Below are positions 23,304-31,504 of a DNA stretch of 33,159 nucleotides, piece by piece. The translations under genes and the position numbers were made by a program. The DNA is from Anaerolineales bacterium UBA4823. GTDB taxonomy: Bacteria > Chloroflexota > Anaerolineae > Anaerolineales > UBA4823. The notes under the pieces are model-generated. The model ran no database searches and was not told the origin of the DNA. It saw only the letters and a list, made by a program, of their open reading frames with translations. Every line of letters begins with the position of its first letter. Within the stretch, counting starts at the first letter, position 1. The DNA lies in contig DHFN01000184.1 in NCBI GenBank assembly GCA_002402275.1, forward strand, positions 2,274 through 35,432, in the 5' to 3' direction.

Positions 23304-23981
23304 TCACGAAGTTTCTTTTTTGAAAATATCCATCTCTTTGTTTAACCACCCAAACCATTTTTCTAAGCCTTCATTCGTGCGGCAAGAAAGAGGGATAATC
23401 TCCACATTTGGGTTTAAGACCTGCAATCCTTTGGAAAAAAATTCAGAATCGAAATCTACATAGGGTAGCAAATCAATTTTGTTTAAAACAACCACATCTA
23501 CACCGCGGTACATGCCCGGATATTTATGAGGTTTATCATCTCCTTCAGGAACCGAAGCGACCAGGACATTTTTATAGGTGCCTAATTCGAAATTTGCTGG
23601 ACAAACTAGGTTGCCGACATTTTCGACAATTAATAAATCATACTCTGATAATGTGGTTTGAGATAACGCTCGGCTCACCATCATTGCATCCAAATGGCAA
23701 TCACCGCCGGTATTTATTTGAATAGCTTTTGCTCCTGCAGCTGCAGCCCGGTCAGCATCATAAGTCGTGGCTATATCCCCATCCACAACTAGGACCCGAT
23801 GACTGGGAGTGAAGGCATGCAAAGTTTTCTCAATTAAAGTAGTTTTTCCTGCACCTGGTGATGCCATTATATTAATTGAAAATAATCTAGCAGATAATAA
23901 ATTTTGTCGATTCTGCTCTGCCAATCCATCATTGGCATTCATTATATTTTGTACAATGGTGATTTTTTGTTGTTCGTTCAT
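23304..23981 (-). CDS. hypB: Hydrogenase nickel-insertion GTPase HypB
   Basis: A 225-residue SIMIBI-class GTPase that delivers nickel with HypA. The P-loop reads ASPGAGKTT, followed by VVDGDIATTYDADRAAA and the metal-binding GGDCHLDA. The GTPase also has ENVGNLVCPANF and the guanine-specificity motif NKID. There is no histidine-rich N-terminal nickel-storage stretch, so it is the short form that relies on HypA or a separate nickel store. The start overlaps the hypA stop as ATGA (23978-23981). Confidence 0.97.
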   Translation of the reverse strand: MNEQQKITIVQNIMNANDGLAEQNRQNLLSARLFSINIMASPGAGKTTLIEKTLHAFTPSHRVLVVDGDIATTYDADRAAAAGAKAIQINTGGDCHLDAMMVSRALSQTTLSEYDLLIVENVGNLVCPANFELGTYKNVLVASVPEGDDKPHKYPGMYRGVDVVVLNKIDLLPYVDFDSEFFSKGLQVLNPNVEIIPLSCRTNEGLEKWFGWLNKEMDIFKKETS

Positions 23982-24322
23982 TTTTCGATGTCTATTGCTT
24001 CTAAATAAAATTCTTCACCACTCAAGACCTTGATCCTCGTGCTTCCACAATGAGGGCATATAATTGAATCCCCATCTGGTTGATACACTTCGTGGCAGTC
24101 TAAACATTCAAATTGGGTGGTAATCCGTCTGAATTGAAGTTGAGCTCCTTCCGCAATACTATCCTTAGATATTATGTCCCAGTAGAATTGTACCGAATCA
24201 TCCACGATCGATGACAAATCGCCAATCACCAAATAAATATTGGTTATTTTTGTTGCTTGAGCTTGACTGGCATTTTGCAAAACAATATCCAGGATACTTT
24301 GGGTTACAGCTAATTCATGCAT
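23978..24322 (-). CDS. hypA: Hydrogenase nickel metallochaperone HypA
   Basis: A 114-residue protein with the N-terminal MHELAVTQSIL, where Met1-His2 form the nickel site. The zinc site is made by two Cys pairs, FECLDCHEVY and ICPHCGS. It hands nickel to HypB for the hydrogenase large subunit. It is the first gene of the operon hypA-B-F-C-D-E and is preceded by 154 bases of AT-rich DNA that separates it from tatA. I did not find a convincing promoter there. Confidence 0.96.
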   Translation of the reverse strand: MHELAVTQSILDIVLQNASQAQATKITNIYLVIGDLSSIVDDSVQFYWDIISKDSIAEGAQLQFRRITTQFECLDCHEVYQPDGDSIICPHCGSTRIKVLSGEEFYLEAIDIEK

Positions 24323-24476
24323 ACCAGTTCAACATCCAATGACAATCTTATTCTAAATAAATCAACCACTATAGTGTAGGATGTCACTGATATAATATTA
24401 CCAATAATATCCTAAATCACCAGATATTTCCCAAATTCAATCCTGGATTCGATTATTTAATCTGATTAACTATTTG

Positions 24477-24677
24477 TTAGACTGGCTTGTGGTTGATTTC
24501 TTCTGATGCAGCAGTCTTGGGTTGTTTGTCCTCGCTAAGCCCATGCAAACCATCCTTGAATGCCCGGATTCCTTTCCCAAATTCTCCAGCCACTTTACTA
24601 ATCCGTCCAACACCAAAGAGTAATATCACAATGATCAGAATAATTATGAGTTCAGATCCACCAGGTAATCGCAACAT
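24477..24677 (-). CDS. tatA: Sec-independent translocase subunit TatA/TatE
   Basis: A 66-residue protein with one N-terminal membrane helix (GGSELIIILIIVILLFGVGR), then an amphipathic helix (VAGEFGKGIRAFKDGLHGL) and a polar tail. This is the complete TatA pattern, including the Phe-Gly hinge. It forms the protein-conducting part of the twin-arginine pathway, which exports folded cofactor proteins such as periplasmic hydrogenases. AGGAGAAG lies just before the ATG. No tatC is in the window. Its promoter region overlaps that of divergent trmFO, with a TATAAT on the minus strand at 24720-24725. Confidence 0.93.
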   Translation of the reverse strand: MLRLPGGSELIIILIIVILLFGVGRISKVAGEFGKGIRAFKDGLHGLSEDKQPKTAASEEINHKPV

Positions 24678-24698
24678 AGATCTTCTCCTAATTTTAAT

Positions 24699-24727
24699 TT
24701 GTAATCTTCACTAAACTCAATTATACT
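24699..24727 (+). promoter_or_regulatory. Promoter of trmFO, overlapping the divergent tatA promoter
   Basis: TTGTAA (24699-24704), a 17-base spacer and TATACT (24722-24727) predict a transcript start near 24733, only about 6 bases before the trmFO ATG. The opposite strand has TATAAT at 24720-24725 for tatA, so the two -10 boxes share the same bases. The -35 for tatA is poor. Confidence 0.45.
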
Positions 24728-24738
24728 ACCCATCAAGG

Positions 24739-26088
24739 ATGAACAAAGAACTCACAATTATCGGTGGTGGTTTAGCGGGATGTGAAGCAGCCTGGCAAGC
24801 AGCTCAACAGGGGATAATGGTTTCACTTTATGAAATGAGACCTTTAAAATCAACCGGAGCTCATATTAGCGCCGGCTTAGCTGAACTGGTTTGTTCAAAT
24901 TCGCTTGGATCAGAACGAGTTGATCGTGCTTCCGGTTTACTTCTACAAGAATTAATCTCGCTTAATTCAGTCCTCGTGAAATGTGCTTTAGAAACCAAAA
25001 TACCTGCAGGAAGAGCACTGGCTGTTGACCGCCAAAAATTCTCCGATCGGGTTACTGAGATCATTGAAAACCATCCCCATATCAAGGTGTTTCGACAAGA
25101 AATAACTTCCATTCCTAACCAGCCTTGCATTATTGCATCTGGACCACTTACATCATCGGCTTTATCCGCTGCAATTGCTCAATTCACTGAAAAATCAAAT
25201 TTATTTTTTTATGATGCGGTTGCGCCGATTGTACAAAAAGAGACCATTAATTTTAAGATTGCCTTTTTAAGTAGTCGTTATCAAAAGGAAAGTGATGATT
25301 ACATCAATTGTCCTCTCACAAAGGAGGAATATGAACAGTTTGTGAGAGAACTTCTCAGTGCAGAGAGAATCCCTCTCCGTGAATTTGAATCCCAGATAAA
25401 CCAAGGTGTCACAACTGGAAAGGATCGGTTTTTTGAAGGCTGCCTACCTATTGAGGTATTAGCAAAGAGGGGGCAAGATACTTTAGCCTTCGGTCCCTTA
25501 AGACCAACTGGATTGCACGATCCGCATAGTGGAAAACGTCCTTATGCGGTTGTTCAATTGCGCCAAGATAACATTGCAGCATCCCTTTATAATATGGTAG
25601 GTTTTCAAACGAATTTAACTTATCCAGAACAAAAACGGGTATTTCGATTGATCCCTGGATTAGAAAATGCCGACTTTGCCCGTTATGGTCAAATGCATCG
25701 AAATACATTTTTGTTTGCTCCTGAAATTCTGAAACCCACGTTACAAGCAGTTAACCGGGCAGATCTATTTTTTGCCGGACAACTCATCGGCATTGAGGGC
25801 TATCTCGGAAACATTGCTTCTGGTTTATTGGCTGGCATCAATGCTGCCCGCTATCTTAATGGAGAAGAAACCATCACTTTACCGCAAGGGTGTATGTTAG
25901 GGAGTTTGATTTATTATATTACCCACGCTAAACCTGAAGACTTTCAACCAATGAAAGCAAATTACGGATTGCTTATAGACAAAGAAGAATCTCAAAAGGT
26001 TCCAAAACAGTTAAGGAATCAGAAATTCTACGAGAATTCTATGGAAGTGATTCGTGAAGTTTCTAAACAATTAGGGGATAACCATTAA
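24739..26088 (+). CDS. trmFO: Folate- and FAD-dependent tRNA (uracil-54-C5)-methyltransferase TrmFO
   Basis: A 449-residue flavoprotein of the GidA/TrmFO family. The FAD-binding motif is IGGGLAGCEAAWQ at the N-terminus, followed by the TrmFO-typical YEMRPLKSTGAH, AELVCSNSLGS and EVLAKRG blocks. LFFAGQLIGIEGYLGNIASG is the second FAD contact region. It makes ribothymidine at position 54 of tRNAs using methylene-THF as the carbon donor. The ATG has only an AAGG one base upstream, which fits a nearly leaderless transcript from the promoter at 24699-24727. It is first in an apparent operon with the lipoprotein and hflX genes. Confidence 0.97.
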   Translation: MNKELTIIGGGLAGCEAAWQAAQQGIMVSLYEMRPLKSTGAHISAGLAELVCSNSLGSERVDRASGLLLQELISLNSVLVKCALETKIPAGRALAVDRQKFSDRVTEIIENHPHIKVFRQEITSIPNQPCIIASGPLTSSALSAAIAQFTEKSNLFFYDAVAPIVQKETINFKIAFLSSRYQKESDDYINCPLTKEEYEQFVRELLSAERIPLREFESQINQGVTTGKDRFFEGCLPIEVLAKRGQDTLAFGPLRPTGLHDPHSGKRPYAVVQLRQDNIAASLYNMVGFQTNLTYPEQKRVFRLIPGLENADFARYGQMHRNTFLFAPEILKPTLQAVNRADLFFAGQLIGIEGYLGNIASGLLAGINAARYLNGEETITLPQGCMLGSLIYYITHAKPEDFQPMKANYGLLIDKEESQKVPKQLRNQKFYENSMEVIREVSKQLGDNH

Positions 26089-26089
26089 T

Positions 26090-26980
26090 ATGCGTATAGC
26101 TATTCGTTTGTTTGCTAATTTAATGATATTATTCCTACTAGCTTCGTGTTCTAAGCTCAACGATTTAAAACCTGCCCCGACTCCGAATCCAATTAGCTCG
26201 ATCCATAAAGACCTGATCACACAATCGAATTGCGGGCCTCGATTGCCTGGTTCATCCTGTCATACAGAAGTCGAAAAATATATCTTCACTGTTTTAGAAC
26301 AAAACCAATGGCAGGTAGAAAAGCAGATTTTTACAGTCAATGGAATTCAAGGGACAAATATTATCGGCAAATTTGGGGTAGGGGAGCAACCAATTATCTT
26401 GGGTGCCCATTATGACACTCGTTTTATTGCCGATCAGGATCCCGATCCTGTAGAACGAACCCAACCAGTCCCAGGGGCAAATGATGGCGCCTCGGGGGTT
26501 GCAGGATTACTGCAACTAGCCCGTTCGATCCCCGTTTCAATTCCCAAGAATTCTTCATCCATTTGGTTAGTTTTCTTTGACTTGGAAGATAATGGTAACT
26601 ATCAGGGATGGGATTGGATAGTTGGATCAACTGCTTTTGTCAATCAACTCACCATTAAACCTAAAGCTGCAATTATCATTGATATGATTGGAGACAAGGA
26701 TTTAAATATATACTATGAATTGAACTCTGATAAAAACATTCGTGAACAAATTTGGAATGTTGCGGCAGATTTAGGATATCAAAATATCTTTATCTCAACC
26801 GTTAAATATAATATGCTCGATGACCATACCCCTTTTTTACTGAAAGGCATCCCTGCAGTAGATATTATTGATTTTGACTATCCTTATTGGCATACCTCTG
26901 AAGATACTTTGGATAAAATATCTGCTGAGAATATTTTGATCATAAGTCAAACCCTCTTAGAGTGGTTGAAAGAACGTTAA
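26090..26980 (+). CDS. M28-family zinc peptidase / glutaminyl-peptide cyclotransferase-like lipoprotein
   Basis: A 296-residue exported protein with a lipoprotein signal ending in LLASC (Cys20). The M28/QC fold is shown by GAHYDT (His107), PGANDGASG (Asp132), FFDLEDNG (catalytic Glu and a metal-binding Asp), IIDMIGDKDLN and the late YWHTSEDT histidine. The combination FFDLED with YWHT is closer to glutaminyl cyclase-like proteins than to M28 aminopeptidases. It would act outside the cytoplasmic membrane on peptide N-termini. The gene starts one base after the trmFO stop. Confidence 0.87.
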   Translation: MRIAIRLFANLMILFLLASCSKLNDLKPAPTPNPISSIHKDLITQSNCGPRLPGSSCHTEVEKYIFTVLEQNQWQVEKQIFTVNGIQGTNIIGKFGVGEQPIILGAHYDTRFIADQDPDPVERTQPVPGANDGASGVAGLLQLARSIPVSIPKNSSSIWLVFFDLEDNGNYQGWDWIVGSTAFVNQLTIKPKAAIIIDMIGDKDLNIYYELNSDKNIREQIWNVAADLGYQNIFISTVKYNMLDDHTPFLLKGIPAVDIIDFDYPYWHTSEDTLDKISAENILIISQTLLEWLKER

Positions 26981-26988
26981 AATAAATT

Positions 26989-28323
26989 ATGGCAAAAAAA
27001 ATCCCCCAAAATACCCGCTCTTATACTGACCGAGCTATTATGGTAGGAGTTGAAATTGGAAACCAAAAAAGCGATTTCACTCTTCAAGATTCCATGAGTG
27101 AGTTAGAGAGATTAGCAGAAACAGCCGGAGTGATGGTGGTCGGAAGCACCACCCAAAAGCTCGATCATCCAAATCCTCAAACTTATATTGGCTCTGGTAA
27201 AGTGGAAGAATTATTTATGTTGGTAAACGAATTAGATGCTAACATGATTTTATTCGATGACGAATTATCGCCCCGTCATTTACGAGAGCTCGAGAAACAT
27301 TTTGGGTTAGATATCTCCATCATTGACCGCACCGCATTAATCTTGGATATTTTTGCTCAGCATGCATCAACCCGGGAGGGTGCATTACAGGTTGAGCTGG
27401 CAGAATATGAATATCGTCTTCCTCGATTAACCCGGGCTTGGACTCACCTAGCCAGGCAAACTGGCGGAGGGGCAGGGCGGACTGGAACCGTAGGTGGAGT
27501 GGGTTTGCGGGGGCCTGGTGAAACGCAGCTGGAAGTAGACCGTCGTGACATCCGCAGAAGAATAGCCCATTTGAAAGGGGAAATCGAGAAAGTCAAAGTG
27601 CATCGCCGGCAATATCGTCGCCGGCGTCAAAAATATGGCATTCCCGTGGTGGCATTGATTGGCTATACCAATGCTGGAAAATCCACGTTGCTCAATCGTT
27701 TGTCCCATGCGAATGTTTATGTTGCCAACCAATTATTCGCAACTTTGGATCCAACCACCCGGCAGGTCCGTTTAGGAAATCAAAACCAGATCCTCGTTAC
27801 TGATACAGTGGGTTTTATTCAAAAACTCCCCACAACTTTAGTTGCAGCTTTCCGAGCAACTTTAGAAGAAATTGGAGAAGCAGATTTATTGCTACATATA
27901 GTAGACATCAATCATCCAAATGCACTGGAACAAGCCCGGTCTGTATATCAAACATTAAAAGAAATAGATGCTGATAAATTGCCAATTATAACGATCTTGA
28001 ATAAAATCGATTTATTAAATGACCCCGACCAGGTTCAAAGAACCACCAGTCAGTTTCCTAACTCAGTGGCTGTTTCAGCTCAACTAGGAATAGGAATTGA
28101 CAAATTAATCCAAAAAATCAATGATTTCTTGTTTGAAACAATGCACCCAGTCACCCTGAAAATCCCTGAGCGGGAAGAAAATATCTTGCATATGTTTACC
28201 CAATTTGGACAAGTGGAACGTCTTGAGCACGACGAGCAATTTATAATCGTTGTTGGTTCAATTGCTGGGCGGTATCTGGCACGATTCTTACCTTATCAAA
28301 TTATGCCAGATACAATCCCATAG
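26989..28323 (+). CDS. hflX: Ribosome-associated GTPase HflX
   Basis: A 444-residue GTPase. The N-terminal HflX domain has FDDELSPRHLRELEKHFG and REGALQVELAEYEYRLPRL. The glycine-rich linker GLRGPGETQLEVDRRDIRRR is followed by a G domain with GYTNAGKST (G1), VTDTVGFIQKLP (G3) and NKID (G4). HflX splits stalled ribosomes under stress. It starts 8 bases after the lipoprotein gene, with a weak ribosome binding site, and converges on pckA with a 22-base gap. Confidence 0.96.
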   Translation: MAKKIPQNTRSYTDRAIMVGVEIGNQKSDFTLQDSMSELERLAETAGVMVVGSTTQKLDHPNPQTYIGSGKVEELFMLVNELDANMILFDDELSPRHLRELEKHFGLDISIIDRTALILDIFAQHASTREGALQVELAEYEYRLPRLTRAWTHLARQTGGGAGRTGTVGGVGLRGPGETQLEVDRRDIRRRIAHLKGEIEKVKVHRRQYRRRRQKYGIPVVALIGYTNAGKSTLLNRLSHANVYVANQLFATLDPTTRQVRLGNQNQILVTDTVGFIQKLPTTLVAAFRATLEEIGEADLLLHIVDINHPNALEQARSVYQTLKEIDADKLPIITILNKIDLLNDPDQVQRTTSQFPNSVAVSAQLGIGIDKLIQKINDFLFETMHPVTLKIPEREENILHMFTQFGQVERLEHDEQFIIVVGSIAGRYLARFLPYQIMPDTIP

Positions 28324-28345
28324 GAATAGTATTCCGCTAAGTTTA

Positions 28346-29989
28346 TCAACTCATCTTTGGACCAGCTTCAATGATGGTCTGATCAAATTTATCAGCGAAT
28401 TTTTTGAAATTGTCAACAAATCGAGCTGCCAAACTACGATAACGACGCAAATAAGCATCCTTGTTTGACCAAGCCGAAGCTGGATCCAAAATCGAATCGG
28501 GAACACCAGGACAATGTTTTGGAACAAAGAAACCGAAAATCTCGTCCTGATTATATCCAACATCGGCAAGTTCGCCATTTATGGCAGCTTCCAAGATCCG
28601 CCGGGTATATTGGATGCTAATCCTTTTCCCTATTCCGTAAGGACCTCCAACCCAGCCGGTATTTAATAGCCAGCAATTTACTTTATAGCGCTGGATTTTA
28701 TTTTTTAAAATATTCGCATAGATATAGGGGTGATACACCATAAATGGTCCACCAAAACAAGTCGAAAAAGTGATTTCTGGCTCTTCCCCCAGTCCAACCT
28801 CAGTGCCGGCAATTTTTGAAGTATAACCAGATATAAAATGATAAAGAGCTTGCTCGGTGGATAATTTTGCGATAGGTGGCATGACTCCAGAAGCATCACA
28901 TGTCAACAGCACGATATTCTGGGGGTGTGGAGCAAATTTTTCAGCTAATGAGTTTTTGATATATTCTAATGGATATGATGCACGGGTGTTTTCGGTGATT
29001 GTATCATCATTTAAATCAATCAATCTAGAAACCGGATCGAAGATAACGTTTTCCAAGATCGTTCCATATTGGTGGGTACAAGCATAAATATCAGGCTCAG
29101 CAGTAGGGGATAATCCAATGACTTTCGCATAGCAGCCACCTTCAAAATTGAAGATTCCATTTTCAGACCAGCCATGCTCATCATCCCCGATTAATTTTCG
29201 ATGAGGATCAGCGGATAAGGTTGTTTTCCCAGTTCCTGATAATCCAAAAAAAAGTGCCACATCATTATCCTTGCCCACATTCGCTGAACAGTGCATCGTC
29301 ATCACCCCTTGCTTAGGTAAGAAATAATTCATGATGGTAAAAACAGATTTTTTAATTTCTCCGGCATACCCAGAATTGCCAATAATGCAAATTTTTTGAT
29401 CAAAATCAATCACAATCACAGTGTTGCTGCGAGTTGAATCAATAGAAGGAAATGCTTTAAAGAATGGTACAGCAATAATCGTAAATTCAGGAACATGTAA
29501 ACGATAGGACTCACGATCAGGTAGGGCAATAAACATATTCCGGGCAAACAAACTATGCCAGGCTAGTTCGGTAATCACGCGAACGGGTAACTGATACTCT
29601 TTGTCTGCCCCAGCATAGCAATCTTGCACAAACACATCTTTCCCTTGAAGGTAACCCTGAACCCGGCTGAATAATAGGTTGAATGCTTCAGCACTATAGG
29701 GGTGATTATATTGACCCCACCAAACATCTAGTTCAGCTGTTGCGTCCGAAACGATGTATTTGTCATCAGCGGCTCTAGCAGTATGAGATCCAGTATTGAC
29801 CAGAATTGGACCTCCTTGGGCAATTTTCCCTTCTCCGCGAAATACAATCTCTTCGTATAATGCTTCCACAGGTAAATTCCAATAAACTTTATGTAGATTG
29901 CCTAGTCCAATATAATCCAAACTATAATCGGATTTTACAACAGTAGCTTCTCCTTCGGTAGGAGTTTTGATGTTCAATAAATTATTCAT
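28346..29989 (-). CDS. pckA: Phosphoenolpyruvate carboxykinase (ATP)
   Basis: A 547-residue ATP-type PEP carboxykinase that converts oxaloacetate and ATP to PEP, CO2 and ADP, or the reverse. The kinase-1a P-loop is LSGTGKTTLSADP, followed by the metal-binding IGDDEHGW and NFEGGCYAK. Other family blocks are NPYSAEAFN-like HPYSAEAFNLLF, FVQDCYAGAD and the C-terminal WLLNTGWVGGPYG with RISIQYTRRIL. The frame allows a TTG at 29995, but AAGGGA is 6 bases before ATG 29987-29989, which overlaps the aminotransferase stop as ATGA. This implies coupled translation with that gene. Confidence 0.97.
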   Translation of the reverse strand: MNNLLNIKTPTEGEATVVKSDYSLDYIGLGNLHKVYWNLPVEALYEEIVFRGEGKIAQGGPILVNTGSHTARAADDKYIVSDATAELDVWWGQYNHPYSAEAFNLLFSRVQGYLQGKDVFVQDCYAGADKEYQLPVRVITELAWHSLFARNMFIALPDRESYRLHVPEFTIIAVPFFKAFPSIDSTRSNTVIVIDFDQKICIIGNSGYAGEIKKSVFTIMNYFLPKQGVMTMHCSANVGKDNDVALFFGLSGTGKTTLSADPHRKLIGDDEHGWSENGIFNFEGGCYAKVIGLSPTAEPDIYACTHQYGTILENVIFDPVSRLIDLNDDTITENTRASYPLEYIKNSLAEKFAPHPQNIVLLTCDASGVMPPIAKLSTEQALYHFISGYTSKIAGTEVGLGEEPEITFSTCFGGPFMVYHPYIYANILKNKIQRYKVNCWLLNTGWVGGPYGIGKRISIQYTRRILEAAINGELADVGYNQDEIFGFFVPKHCPGVPDSILDPASAWSNKDAYLRRYRSLAARFVDNFKKFADKFDQTIIEAGPKMS

Positions 29990-31203
29990 AGCCAATCCCT
30001 TACTAGTTTCCGATCGCCAATGTAAATTTCGTTTGGAGCATTAGGATCCAATGCCCATTTTATTCTTTCTATCCCTGAAATAATGTCTTTGATGCTGCCG
30101 GCAAAGCTTAAACGAATATGTCCTTCCATCCCGAATTCTTTGCCTGGGACTGTAACCACAAGAGCTTTACGTAATAGGAAGTCAGCTAGTTCGACGGAAT
30201 TATTCGAATAAGCTCGAAAATCCGGAAGGCAGTAAAACGTACCATCCGGTGGAATAACTCTAACTCCATTAAAGGTTTTAAGTTCCTGCATCACGACATT
30301 GCGATTATTCTCAATAGTCAAACGAAGCTCTTCAACCACCGATTGCATTCCAGTTAATGCTCCTTCCGCCGCGGCTTGCATCACAATTGATGTGCATGAT
30401 TCAGTTTGAGCTTGAATGTTGTTTAAAACAGCTGCTAATTTACGATTTGTAATCACCCAACCAACCCGAAATCCCGTCATCCCATATAATTTAGATACCC
30501 CATTGATTGTGATAATATGAGTGTTTTCAATATCATTCTGGGTATAACGATAGGCTGGGATGACAACTTTATGATCAAAAACTAATTTATGGTAAATATC
30601 ATCCATGATCAAGTAAATTCCTTTTCGTTCGCAAAAATCTACAATCTCAGCGATGAAAGATTCTTTATAGATGATACCAGAAGGATTATTAGGGCTGTTG
30701 AGAATAATCACTTTAGTGAACGATGTGACGGAATTTTCGATGTCTTCAAACCGGGGATGGAAAGTGCCATCTTCAGGTGTGACGATCACCGGCACACCAT
30801 TGACCATTCTTACAATTTCCGGATAGCTTACCCAATAAGGGGCAAGAATTATCACTTCGTCTTGAGGATTCAATAATGAATAGAATAAGTTAAAGAGAGA
30901 ATATTTTGCTCCAGCAGAAATTACGACGTTTTCGGGTGCCACCAACCGACCATAGTTATCTTCGGTGTAGCGAATAATGGCTTTTTTTAGAGACGGGCTG
31001 CCATCCGATGGAGCATATTTAATATCACCAGAGCTAAGTTTGGCAGCTGCAGCTAGGATCGCGGTGATTGGGGCTTTATTTTTAGGTTCTCCAATTCCCA
31101 AATGGATAACATCTTCCCCGCGTTCACGCAGTTTTCGAGCTTCTTCATTGAGCTTCAATGTAGGAGATTCGGTAATTGAGCGTGCAAGCATACTAATAGA
31201 CAT
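29986..31203 (-). CDS. Class I/II PLP-dependent aminotransferase (aspartate aminotransferase-like)
   Basis: A 405-residue fold-type I aminotransferase. The cofactor lysine is in SKLYGMTGFRVGW, the substrate-carboxylate arginine in IRLSFAG near the C-terminus, and LNSPNNPSGIIY and DDIYHKLVF are the PLP-ring contacts. It is closest to Ib-type aspartate/prephenate aminotransferases. Co-translation with pckA, which uses oxaloacetate, supports aspartate-oxaloacetate exchange as the role. GGAGG lies 8 bases before ATG 31201-31203. Alanine or other amino acids remain possible substrates. Confidence 0.9.
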   Translation of the reverse strand: MSISMLARSITESPTLKLNEEARKLRERGEDVIHLGIGEPKNKAPITAILAAAAKLSSGDIKYAPSDGSPSLKKAIIRYTEDNYGRLVAPENVVISAGAKYSLFNLFYSLLNPQDEVIILAPYWVSYPEIVRMVNGVPVIVTPEDGTFHPRFEDIENSVTSFTKVIILNSPNNPSGIIYKESFIAEIVDFCERKGIYLIMDDIYHKLVFDHKVVIPAYRYTQNDIENTHIITINGVSKLYGMTGFRVGWVITNRKLAAVLNNIQAQTESCTSIVMQAAAEGALTGMQSVVEELRLTIENNRNVVMQELKTFNGVRVIPPDGTFYCLPDFRAYSNNSVELADFLLRKALVVTVPGKEFGMEGHIRLSFAGSIKDIISGIERIKWALDPNAPNEIYIGDRKLVRDWL

Positions 31204-31504
31204 TCATTTATCCTCCAAGAGTATAAATATTAGCTGATTAGAATTAATTCGTTGAAACAATTGTCCCCGTCTTAAATGCAACAAGTATCAAGTTTAATCT
31301 ATTCTTCATAATGCCTTATTTAAAGCACACATTGAAAAACCGAGCTTCATATTGTACATAATTAACTAAAAATCTGTACTAATTTTAGTGATAATGCTAT
31401 TTAAAATAATTTTATCATGCTCTCAGGATAGTCTTAATAATCAAAAATAATACAATTTGTTTTTGGAAGAGGGGGGTGGGTTTTCAAAATGGATTAAGTA
31501 TATT
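31204..31504. other. 301-bp AT-rich intergenic region between aminotransferase and recombinase genes
   Basis: Apart from the aminotransferase ribosome binding site, nothing here looks like a gene. It is strongly AT-rich, with one G tract (GGGGGGTGGG near 31471-31480 on the plus strand). A minus-strand TTAAGA-17-TAAAAT pair exists about 200 bases before the aminotransferase, but it is too weak and distant to call with confidence. No clear terminator follows the recombinase gene. Confidence 0.6.
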
